Positions 1 to 5,954 of a stretch of 5,954 nt of DNA are shown here, in pieces; the first letter of the stretch is position 1; every line of letters begins with the position of its first letter. The stretch is from Flavobacterium psychrophilum (GTDB taxonomy: Bacteria > Bacteroidota > Bacteroidia > Flavobacteriales > Flavobacteriaceae). The translations under genes and the position numbers were made by a program. The stretch covers positions 1 to 5,954 of the forward strand of contig CAMCBB010000098.1 in NCBI GenBank assembly GCA_945872875.1. The letters run 5' to 3'. The notes below the pieces were generated by a model. The model did no database searches and had not been told where the DNA came from. It saw nothing but the letters and a program-made list of their open reading frames with translations.

Positions 1-626
1 GTAAATATTTCTTTACCCTCATTATTTAAAGCAATAAATCCAGCAAAATCAACCGATTTTTTTCTAGTTGTAAATTCAGATAACCATTTGGTATCGTTTT
101 GTAAATCTTCATAACGATCCAATTGTGCTTTAAGCACTTCATAAGTAGCCATGGTGTCTGCTTCGGCAGAGTGTGCATTTTCAAGGCTTCCGTTACAATA
201 AAATTTATAAGCAGCGCTTAGTGTTCGTTCTTCTTTTTTATGAAAAATGGTTTGTACATCAACAGACACTCTATTTTTCATGTCAAAATCTACTCCCGCT
301 CTCAATAATTCTTCGGCCAATAATGGAATATCAAATCGATCAGAATTAAATCCTCCTAAATCGGAGTCTTTGATTATATTGTGCACTTGCGAAGCCAACT
401 CGTTAAAAGTAGGCTCGTTTGCAATTTTTTCATTCGTAATTCCGTGTACAGCAGAAGCCTGAGCCGGAATTGGAATAGTAGGATTTACCAACCATGTTTT
501 ACTTTCGGTAGTTCCATTAGGAAATACTTTAAAAATGGATATTTCTACAATTCTATCTTTGGAAACATCTATTCCTGTGGTCTCTAAATCGAAAAAACAA
601 ATTGGTCGGTTTAATTTTAATTCCAT
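1..626 (-). CDS. DnaQ-like DEDDh 3'-5' exonuclease, N-terminal part (C-terminus outside window)
   Basis: The frame is open from an ATG at 626 down to base 1, giving 208 complete codons and no stop, so the gene continues past the left edge. All DEDDh exonuclease motifs are visible: Exo I FDLETTG (D13, E15), Exo II in GGFNSDRFDIPLL (D99), and Exo III HSAEAD (H152, D157). These residues bind the two metal ions that hydrolyse DNA or RNA from the 3' end. The fold matches the DNA polymerase III epsilon/RNase T superfamily. The tail from about residue 168 is not part of the nuclease core. Related Bacteroidota proteins, as I recall, continue with a short C-terminal domain, which would lie outside this window. 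Likely roles are DNA repair, proofreading or RNA trimming; the sequence does not separate these, so no gene name is given. It has its own promoter just upstream and is separated from the E2 gene by a terminator. Confidence 0.93.
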   Translation of the reverse strand, partial: MELKLNRPICFFDLETTGIDVSKDRIVEISIFKVFPNGTTESKTWLVNPTIPIPAQASAVHGITNEKIANEPTFNELASQVHNIIKDSDLGGFNSDRFDIPLLAEELLRAGVDFDMKNRVSVDVQTIFHKKEERTLSAAYKFYCNGSLENAHSAEADTMATYEVLKAQLDRYEDLQNDTKWLSEFTTRKKSVDFAGFIALNNEGKEIF

Positions 627-643
627 TGGTTATTATTTGAAAG

Positions 644-673
644 CAAATATAAAATATTGTACTTGTTGGCAAT
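644..673 (-). promoter_or_regulatory. Probable Bacteroidota-type promoter of the exonuclease gene
   Basis: On the minus strand a perfect TAnnTTTG -7 element (TATATTTG, 644-651) follows an ATTG -33-like element (670-673) at 18 bases. Transcription would begin around 636-640, giving a leader of only about 10-14 bases before the ATG at 626. The site lies downstream of the E2 terminator, so the exonuclease is probably an independent transcription unit. This is a motif match only. Confidence 0.6.
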
Positions 674-699
674 CCATTTTCGGGTATTATTTTGCAAAT

Positions 700-730
700 A
701 AAAAACCCTTTCTTGTGGAAAGGGTTTTTT
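700..730 (-). terminator. Rho-independent terminator after the E2 acyltransferase gene
   Basis: A perfect inverted repeat has 13-base arms (700-712 and 718-730) around a 5-base loop. Each arm has a C/G-containing core (CCCTTTC / GAAAGGG) flanked by six A or six T. On the minus strand the hairpin ends in a T6 run and begins 21 bases after the E2 stop codon, exactly where a terminator is expected. Because the A and T runs are symmetrical it could also stop transcription in the plus direction, but no plus-strand gene ends here. Confidence 0.9.
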
Positions 731-751
731 AAAATATATTTAATTCATTTA

Positions 752-2056
752 TTAATATTCTCTGTTTGCATCAAATGCTTCCAAGTATTCGGCAACGCGT
801 TTTACAAAGCTACCACCCAATGCGCCATCAACTACACGGTGATCGTAACTGTGCGATAAGAACATCTTTTGACGGATTCCAATAAAATCACCTTCTGGCG
901 TTTCAATAACTGCAGGCACTTTACGGATAGCTCCAAGGGCAAGAATTCCCACTTGTGGTTGGTTGATAATTGGTGTTCCAAACACCGACCCAAAGGTTCC
1001 AACATTTGTAACTGTATAGGTACCACCTTGGGTATCGTCTGGTTTTAATTTTCCGGCTTTAGCACGATTACCTAAATCATTAACGGCTTTGGCCATTCCT
1101 ACCAAATTCAATTGATCTGCATTTTTAATTACCGGAACAATAAGATTACCGTTTGGTAAGGCAGCAGCCATTCCTAAATTGATATTTTTTCTTTTAATAA
1201 TAAAATCGCCATCCACAGAAATATTCATTCCTGGGAAATCTTTTAATGCTTTTGCTACGGCTTCCATAAAAATTGGAGTGAAAGTTAATTTCTCGCCTTC
1301 GCGCTTTTCAAAAGCAGTCTTAACTTTATCTCTCCATTTCACAATGTTAGTCACATCCACTTCAATAAACGACTGCACATGAGCAGAAGTTTGAACGGAA
1401 GCAACCATATATCCAGAAATCAATTTACGCATTCTATCCATCTCCACAATTTCATCACCTCCATTTACAGAAACGGGTTGTGAAGTTTGTGTAGCAGGTT
1501 TTGGGTCATTGGCACTAGGTTTAGGTGTGTGTGTTAATGGTCCAGATTTTTTGCTTTCAATATATTTTAATATATCTTCTTTAGTAACTCGTCCTTCTTT
1601 TCCAGATCCTGAAATACTTTCCAATTCAGCAATTGAAACACCTTCTTCTTTAGCAATATTTTTTACTAAAGGCGAAAAGAATTTATCTGAATGTGAAAAA
1701 TCTACATCTTTAGCTGCTTCAATAGGCTTAGAAACTTCTTTAATGATTTCCTCCGAAACTTCTTCTTTGGCAGCAACAGGCGTCGCAACAGCTTCAACAG
1801 CTGGAGCACTACCCCCTTCTGTTTCAATTATGGCAATGGTTTGCCCAACTTTAACTACATCATTAACTTGAAACAATATTTCAACTAAAGTCCCAGATAC
1901 TTCACTTGGTACTTCGCTATCTACTTTATCTGTAGCAATTTCCAGAACTGCTTCATCAGCTGCAATAGACTCGCCTACATTTTTTAACCAGTTGGTAATT
2001 GTTGCTTCTGCAACACTTTCTCCCATTTTGGGTAATTTCAATTCGAACTTTGCCAT
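752..2056 (-). CDS. Dihydrolipoamide acyltransferase (E2) of a 2-oxo acid dehydrogenase complex
   Basis: This 434-residue protein is a full-length E2 with the standard three-part layout. Residues 1-80 form one lipoyl domain, with the lipoate-carrying lysine K44 in EIATDKVDSE. A flexible Ala/Glu/Val-rich linker (about 81-125) leads to a peripheral subunit-binding domain (about 126-166, with GSGKEGRVTKEDI) that docks E1 or E3. A second, Ser/Thr/Pro-rich linker (about 167-205) leads to the catalytic acyltransferase domain, which ends with the active-site motif DHRVVDG (H406, D410). The enzyme moves an acyl group from lipoyl-lysine to CoA in the cytoplasm. The N-terminus (ELKLPKMGESVAEATI) looks more like the branched-chain 2-oxo acid dehydrogenase E2 type than the pyruvate or 2-oxoglutarate types, but this is a judgement from memory. 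No E1 or E3 gene is adjacent. The gene has its own promoter and a strong terminator. The start is well supported because the lipoyl domain begins at once; there is no clear ribosome binding site. Confidence 0.96.
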   Translation of the reverse strand: MAKFELKLPKMGESVAEATITNWLKNVGESIAADEAVLEIATDKVDSEVPSEVSGTLVEILFQVNDVVKVGQTIAIIETEGGSAPAVEAVATPVAAKEEVSEEIIKEVSKPIEAAKDVDFSHSDKFFSPLVKNIAKEEGVSIAELESISGSGKEGRVTKEDILKYIESKKSGPLTHTPKPSANDPKPATQTSQPVSVNGGDEIVEMDRMRKLISGYMVASVQTSAHVQSFIEVDVTNIVKWRDKVKTAFEKREGEKLTFTPIFMEAVAKALKDFPGMNISVDGDFIIKRKNINLGMAAALPNGNLIVPVIKNADQLNLVGMAKAVNDLGNRAKAGKLKPDDTQGGTYTVTNVGTFGSVFGTPIINQPQVGILALGAIRKVPAVIETPEGDFIGIRQKMFLSHSYDHRVVDGALGGSFVKRVAEYLEAFDANREY

Positions 2057-2093
2057 ATCTTTAAACTAAAGTTGTATATCGTTGTTTGGTTTG

Positions 2094-2126
2094 CAAAATT
2101 AATGATTATTTTCAGGTATAATCAAG
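2094..2126 (-). promoter_or_regulatory. Probable Bacteroidota-type promoter of the E2 gene
   Basis: On the minus strand TAATTTTG (2094-2101) matches TAnnTTTG exactly, with CTTG (2123-2126) 21 bases upstream as a -33-like element. The predicted transcript starts near 2088 and has a leader of about 30 bases. The stretch between the GT2 stop and the E2 start (2057-2153) shows no convincing terminator, so some read-through from the GH13/GT2 operon into E2 is possible. Confidence 0.55.
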
Positions 2127-2153
2127 AATTATATAATTTTTACCTATTATTTT

Positions 2154-3281
2154 TTATTCTAAAACTAGTACTTCCCCTCGATCATTACTGTTGTTACTTC
2201 CAATAATAAAAGTCGCATTAGAAGAAATTAATTTAAATGTGTGATTTTTACCTTTATTATCTTCCATAAAGTAAATTGCTTTTTTGCAAGAAATCGTGGA
2301 TAAATCCAATATAAATTCTGTTTTGATAGACACATCAACTTCTTCTGTAAATTTTTGTCCAAACTTTCTTTCCAATTCGACAAGTAACTGCTCTTTATTG
2401 GCACTTTCAGTAATCAAAATATAAGCTTCAGGCTGAATTTTTTCAGTTGCATTACCTTGGAATCTTTTGAAAAATGAAAACAAAACAATTCCAATTTTCA
2501 TAAAAAAAGAAAAGAAAAAGGAAACCTTAAAATGTTTTCTATAAAAGAAATTCATAGCTTCTTGAAAACGCTTCATATAAGTTCCGTCTCGCACAGTGCT
2601 TTCGCCTTTAAAATGAATTACCGTGGTATCATGAAAATAATAATTGTATTTTCCTTGTTGCAATACCTGGTAACTTAAATCAATATCATCGGAATACATG
2701 AAACAATTTTCATCAAATCCTCCTATTTTAGTGTACAAATCCTTTTTCATAAACATAAAGGCACCTACAAGAATTTCAACTTTTCCGGATTGTTCTTTTG
2801 ATAAATGTTGGGCATAATACTTGCCAAATAAATTGGAAATTTTATACAACCCAAAAATTTTAGTGAACGAAACCCAAGGTGTTGGAATTCCGCGTTTGCT
2901 TTCAGGTAAAAAATTTCCGGCTCCATCTATTAATTTGCAGCCAATAATTCCGGTTTCTGGTGTCCAATTAGTTGGATTTAGAATTTTAGAAAAGGTATCT
3001 TCAGCAACAATAGTATCTGGATTTAAGATGCAAATGTATTCTCCTTTGGCTTGGGCAACCCCAATATTATTCCCTTTTGGAAAACCTAAATTCTCGGTAT
3101 TTGATATCAATTTCACCTCAGGAAAACGTTGCTGCATCATGGCACAACTATCGTCTGAAGAATTATTATCAATGACAATTATTTCACCATCAAACCCTTC
3201 AAGTGCTTTTTGAACACTTAAAATGCATTGCTCTAAAAAATAGCGCACATTATAATTAAGAATGATTACCGATAATTGCAT
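2154..3281 (-). CDS. GT2-family glycosyltransferase with C-terminal extension
   Basis: The first ~250 of 375 residues form a GT-A fold of family 2. The N-terminal strand is LSVIILNYN (3-11), followed by the nucleotide-binding VIDNNSSD (36-43) and NLGFPKGNN (64-72). The metal-binding DXD-type site is NPDT (87-90, D89), and the acceptor/catalytic-base region is SDDIDL (197-202). The pattern resembles rhamnosyltransferase-like GT2 enzymes that add sugars to polysaccharide or lipid-linked acceptors on the cytoplasmic face. The sugar and acceptor cannot be read from sequence. A very hydrophobic Phe-rich stretch (about 253-271) may associate with or cross the membrane. Residues ~275-375 are an additional alpha/beta-looking region ending in FIIGSNNSNDRGEV, outside the catalytic domain. 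The start lies 7 bases after the GH13 stop codon, so the two are almost certainly cotranscribed, with GT2 second. Confidence 0.93.
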   Translation of the reverse strand: MQLSVIILNYNVRYFLEQCILSVQKALEGFDGEIIVIDNNSSDDSCAMMQQRFPEVKLISNTENLGFPKGNNIGVAQAKGEYICILNPDTIVAEDTFSKILNPTNWTPETGIIGCKLIDGAGNFLPESKRGIPTPWVSFTKIFGLYKISNLFGKYYAQHLSKEQSGKVEILVGAFMFMKKDLYTKIGGFDENCFMYSDDIDLSYQVLQQGKYNYYFHDTTVIHFKGESTVRDGTYMKRFQEAMNFFYRKHFKVSFFFSFFMKIGIVLFSFFKRFQGNATEKIQPEAYILITESANKEQLLVELERKFGQKFTEEVDVSIKTEFILDLSTISCKKAIYFMEDNKGKNHTFKLISSNATFIIGSNNSNDRGEVLVLE

Positions 3282-3288
3282 AGGTTAA

Positions 3289-5154
3289 TTATAGTTTATA
3301 AATAAAACTTCCGCTTGAAGATAAATTAACTTTTATTGTTCCTATTCCTTTAACTACTTGCAACTGATTTACACCACCGTACAATTGATCAGTCACTTTA
3401 TAAATTCCGTCTTTGAGTTTCCATTTTGAAATAATAGCCGCCGGAATAATAAGATTAATATCAGCATCTTTATCTTTTGAAAAATTAACTGCTATAATTA
3501 ATTTTTCCTTTGCAGACCAACGAACGAAAGCATATTTACTTTCATCGTAATTAGCAGTTTCTTTTCTATTTATAGTTTGAATTTCTTCAAACTGCTCCAT
3601 CAACCCATCACTGTTAAGAGTGAAATTCAATAATCGTTTATAAAAATCTCTAAGTTCTTTTTCTTTATCAGATAATAAACCTCCATCAAATTTCCCACCA
3701 TTCATCCACCTTTGATGACTTGGCACACCAACATAATCAAAAATAGAAGTTCTAGAACGTGTTCCAAAACCGCCATTTTCATTTCCGGCTTCACCCACTT
3801 CTTGACCAAAATAAACCATGGCAGGTGATGAACCAATGGTAGCCGAAACTACCATTAAAGGTTTGCCACATTCTCCGCTTACAGCAAATTCAGGACTCGC
3901 CAATCTTTGTTCATCATGATTATCTAAAAAATGAAGCATATGACTTTCAATATCAGCCATACTATTTTGAATATTTGTAAGGTCATCAGCACTCGATTTA
4001 CCTTGAACCACCTCCTTCAACTTGTCGTAAGTAGCTACTTTATCATACAAATAATCCATTTTACCAAGGTAAATGTAATTTCTATATTCGTTAGGATTGT
4101 ATACTTCTGCCATTAAAAAAGCATCTGTATTTTTCATTTTAATAGCTGAATTCATGTAACTCCAAAATTCATAAGGCACCATTTCGGCCATATCATATCG
4201 AAAACCATCAACCCCTTTGGCAGTCCAGAACAAGGCAATATCTCGGAATTTTATCCAAGAACTAGGCACATCTTTATTTTTCCAAAATTCAAAATGCTCT
4301 TTGTATGATTTCTTATCAAATCCTTTAGGTAATTCGGGAAAATCTTTAGTACCATCCGGGCGAACACCATAATTTACTTTTACGGTTTCATACCAATCGT
4401 TGATATCGGGTTTTGCTAAACGAGATCCGTTACCGGTCCATTTTGCTGGATTTTCATCAAATTTTCCGTCAATTAATGGATGTGCTTCTCCATTTAAAGG
4501 CTTGTAGGCATCGGATGTGGGAACTTGAAAAGGTTGCCCCGGAATATAATAAAAGTTGTTGTTTCTATCGTATTCGACATTGGTATTATCATCGGCACCA
4601 AAATCACGAACTCCCTTTGGATTGTTTAAACCAACATATTTACGAGCTATGTGATTGGGAACAATATCAATAATCACCTTCAATCCGTTTTTATGGGAAC
4701 GCGCAATAAGTGATTCAAATTCTTCCATACGTTTAGAAGGATCCACGGCCAAATCGGGATTTACGCTGTAATAATCTTTCACCGCATAAGGAGAACCTGC
4801 TCGCCCTTTAACCACTTCGGGATCATCATTAGAAATTCCGTATTTTGTATAATCGTTAACCAAGGCATGATGCGGCACGCCGGTATACCAAATATGAGTT
4901 ACCCCAAGATTTTTAATTTCTGTTAAGGCTTTATCAGTAAAGTCATTAAATTTTCCAACTCCATTTTCAGCAATGGTTCCCCAAGGTTTATTGATTGTGT
5001 TTTTATTTCCAAACAATCTGGTAAAAACTTGATAAACTACCTTCTTTTTCTCAACTGCAATTACTTTTTGTTTGGATTTCGTAACTGAATTTTTTGTTTG
5101 AGCATTTGCTGTTAAAGCAAATCCAATAAATACAAGTAAAGCTATTCTTTTCAT
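3289..5154 (-). CDS. Secreted GH13 alpha-amylase-family glycoside hydrolase
   Basis: With the start chosen here the product is 621 residues. It opens with a signal peptide (KR, then a hydrophobic core, then ANA|Q), with no lipobox cysteine, so it is probably periplasmic or secreted. All four GH13 regions are present (numbers from the chosen Met): region I DIVPNH (163-168), region II GFRYD with nucleophile D321 and R319, region III MAEVY with acid/base E350, and region IV DNHD with D414. The (beta/alpha)8 barrel runs from about residue 39 to 510, and a C-terminal beta domain follows to the end (AVNFSKD near 555-561). The enzyme should cleave or transfer alpha-glucosidic bonds in starch- or glycogen-like glucans; amylase, glucosidase and glucanotransferase cannot be told apart here. 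The frame also offers ATGs at 5178 and 5166. The one at 5178 falls at the predicted transcription start, and the one at 5154 gives the most typical signal peptide. It is first in an operon with the GT2 gene. Confidence 0.93.
   Translation of the reverse strand: MKRIALLVFIGFALTANAQTKNSVTKSKQKVIAVEKKKVVYQVFTRLFGNKNTINKPWGTIAENGVGKFNDFTDKALTEIKNLGVTHIWYTGVPHHALVNDYTKYGISNDDPEVVKGRAGSPYAVKDYYSVNPDLAVDPSKRMEEFESLIARSHKNGLKVIIDIVPNHIARKYVGLNNPKGVRDFGADDNTNVEYDRNNNFYYIPGQPFQVPTSDAYKPLNGEAHPLIDGKFDENPAKWTGNGSRLAKPDINDWYETVKVNYGVRPDGTKDFPELPKGFDKKSYKEHFEFWKNKDVPSSWIKFRDIALFWTAKGVDGFRYDMAEMVPYEFWSYMNSAIKMKNTDAFLMAEVYNPNEYRNYIYLGKMDYLYDKVATYDKLKEVVQGKSSADDLTNIQNSMADIESHMLHFLDNHDEQRLASPEFAVSGECGKPLMVVSATIGSSPAMVYFGQEVGEAGNENGGFGTRSRTSIFDYVGVPSHQRWMNGGKFDGGLLSDKEKELRDFYKRLLNFTLNSDGLMEQFEEIQTINRKETANYDESKYAFVRWSAKEKLIIAVNFSKDKDADINLIIPAAIISKWKLKDGIYKVTDQLYGGVNQLQVVKGIGTIKVNLSSSGSFIYKL
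5101..5154 (-). other. Signal peptide region of the GH13 enzyme
   Basis: The first 18 residues from the chosen Met are MKRIALLVFIGFALTANA. They show a short positive n-region (K2, R3), a hydrophobic core, and an A-N-A signal peptidase I site before Gln. No cysteine follows, so lipoprotein processing is not expected. The mature protein begins with a Lys-rich stretch of about 20 residues before the barrel. Confidence 0.82.
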
Positions 5155-5182
5155 AAGGTTTATCATTTGTGGACACAAGTCA

Positions 5183-5213
5183 CAAATATAAAAATTTGAA
5201 CTGCTTTTTAAAC
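5183..5213 (-). promoter_or_regulatory. Probable Bacteroidota-type promoter of the GH13-GT2 operon
   Basis: On the minus strand TATATTTG (5183-5190) matches TAnnTTTG exactly, with GTTT (5210-5213) 19 bases upstream as a weak -33 element. Transcription would start around 5173-5179. That rules against the ATG at 5178 as the true start and favours 5166 or 5154. No operator-like inverted repeat is evident around it. Confidence 0.6.
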
Positions 5214-5239
5214 TATTAATAAAAAAATCTTAATAAAGA

Positions 5240-5267
5240 TTTAGTTGAAGCTAATTTCCTAAATTTG
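5240..5267 (+). promoter_or_regulatory. Probable promoter of the aminotransferase gene
   Basis: TAAATTTG (5260-5267) is an exact TAnnTTTG match on the plus strand, 32 bases before the ATG. The upstream TTT (5240-5242, spacing 17) is only a weak -33 candidate. It faces away from the GH13 promoter; the two -33 regions are separated by about 26 bases. Confidence 0.5.
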
Positions 5268-5298
5268 CCTTCTAATTTTATCTCTGATAAAAATCTGA

Positions 5299-5954
5299 AT
5301 GAAAACCGATTTTATTAAATACCAAGCACAAACTTCGCCCTATCCGTTAGGGATGGAAGTTTCACACGCTATTGGATCGTATATATTTGATACTAACAAT
5401 AAAAAATACCTTGATTTTGTTGCTGGAGTATCCGCTTGTTCTTTAGGACATCAAAATGAAAGAGTAAACCAAGCCATAAAAGATCAATTAGATAAGTATT
5501 CACATGTAATGGTTTATGGCGAATATTCTCAAAGTCCGGCGGTGCAGTATTGCAAATTATTGGTAGAAAATTTACCCCCTACTTTAAACAAAGTTTATTT
5601 AGTAAACTCAGGGACCGAAGCTTGTGAAGGAGCACTGAAATTAGTGAGACGCGTTACCGGAAGAAGTCAATTAATCTCTTGTCACAATGCGTACCACGGA
5701 AATACGATGGGTTCAATGAGTGTGATGGGATTTGAAGAACGCAAACAAGTATTTAGACCTTTAATTCCAGATGTTGATTTTATAACCTTCAACAACGAAG
5801 AAGACATCCAAAAAATTACCACTAAAACTGCAGGAATTATTTTAGAAAGTATTCAAGGTGGTGCTGGATTTATTCAGCCAGAAAATGACTTTTTAGCAAA
5901 AGTTAAAAAAAGATGTGAAGAAGTTGGTGCCCTTTTAATCGTTGATGAAATTCA
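5299..5954 (+). CDS. Class III PLP-dependent aminotransferase, N-terminal half (runs off right edge)
   Basis: The frame opens at ATG 5299 and continues without a stop to the window end, giving 218 codons and a partial one. It aligns by eye with the acetylornithine/ornithine/4-aminobutyrate aminotransferase group (fold type I). Visible features are the N-terminal FDTNNKKYLDFVAGV (30-44) and SLGH (48-51), the phosphate-binding NSGTEA (103-108), AYHG (131-134) whose aromatic residue stacks on PLP, and IVDEI (214-218), where D216 contacts the PLP ring nitrogen. The Schiff-base lysine should lie further on, outside the window. Family members usually have about 390-450 residues, so roughly half is seen. 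The enzyme would transfer an amino group between an amine or amino acid and a 2-oxo acid in the cytoplasm. The donor substrate cannot be decided from this half. It is divergent from the GH13 operon, with a separate promoter and no Shine-Dalgarno sequence. Confidence 0.94.
   Translation, partial: MKTDFIKYQAQTSPYPLGMEVSHAIGSYIFDTNNKKYLDFVAGVSACSLGHQNERVNQAIKDQLDKYSHVMVYGEYSQSPAVQYCKLLVENLPPTLNKVYLVNSGTEACEGALKLVRRVTGRSQLISCHNAYHGNTMGSMSVMGFEERKQVFRPLIPDVDFITFNNEEDIQKITTKTAGIILESIQGGAGFIQPENDFLAKVKKRCEEVGALLIVDEI

Noticed and set aside
247..732. Three overlapping short plus-strand frames at the left end
   Set aside because: They lie antisense to the DEDDh exonuclease, which has all its catalytic motifs; the last also runs through the promoter and terminator.
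1509..1871. 120-codon open frame on the plus strand
   Set aside because: It lies antisense to the E2 linker and binding-domain region, whose biased composition keeps the opposite strand open. It has no promoter or recognisable protein features.
2127..2138. Perfect 12-base palindrome aattatataatt after the GT2 stop, considered as a terminator
   Set aside because: It has only A and T, a short stem and no T-run following on the minus strand. In such AT-rich DNA it is likely chance.
2502..2524. 23-base A-rich homopurine tract with an A7 run, considered as a frameshift or slippage site
   Set aside because: It encodes the Phe-rich hydrophobic segment of GT2 in frame on the minus strand, and the frame stays intact on both sides.
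2821..3213. 130-codon open frame on the plus strand
   Set aside because: It is antisense to the conserved GT-A core of the GT2 gene, so it is a shadow frame.
1..5954. Search for tRNA/rRNA genes, CRISPR repeats, insertion sequences, toxin-antitoxin or defence genes
   Set aside because: The window is nearly filled by five ordinary protein genes. The gaps (at most 144 bases) show only promoters and one terminator.

Overview
This is AT-rich chromosomal DNA, most likely from a member of the Bacteroidota close to Flavobacteriaceae. Three things support that. Every probable promoter has the Bacteroidota -7 element TAnnTTTG. No start codon has a clear Shine-Dalgarno sequence. The protein sequences (the E2 acyltransferase, a GT2 glycosyltransferase with a C-terminal extension, and a DEDDh exonuclease) also have the flavobacterial style as I remember it. 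The window holds five protein genes, two of them cut by its edges. I see no RNA gene, mobile element, CRISPR array or phage-like feature.

Layout from left to right. Positions 1-626 (minus strand) carry the N-terminal part of a DnaQ-like 3'-5' exonuclease, whose C-terminus lies outside the window. The gap 627-751 holds its promoter and, further left on the map of minus-strand transcription order, the symmetrical hairpin terminator of the next gene. Positions 752-2056 (minus) encode a complete 434-residue dihydrolipoamide acyltransferase (E2), the core of a 2-oxo acid dehydrogenase complex. It appears to be transcribed alone. The gap 2057-2153 holds its promoter. Positions 2154-3281 (minus) encode a GT2 glycosyltransferase. 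It starts only 7 bases after the stop of a secreted GH13 alpha-amylase-family enzyme (3289 to about 5154, minus), so the two form an operon. The gap 5155-5298 is a divergent control region with two back-to-back promoters. Positions 5299-5954 (plus) carry the N-terminal half of a class III PLP-dependent aminotransferase that runs off the right edge.

How the genes work together: only the GH13/GT2 pair looks functionally and transcriptionally linked. The exported enzyme would act on alpha-glucans in the periplasm or outside the cell, and the cytoplasmic or membrane-associated transferase would build a glycoconjugate. Their shared substrate or product cannot be read from the sequence. The other genes look like ordinary housekeeping or metabolic genes with their own promoters. 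I found no convincing evidence of an undescribed system. The points most worth checking are the uncharacterised C-terminal extension of the GT2, the operon pairing, and the start codon of the GH13 gene.
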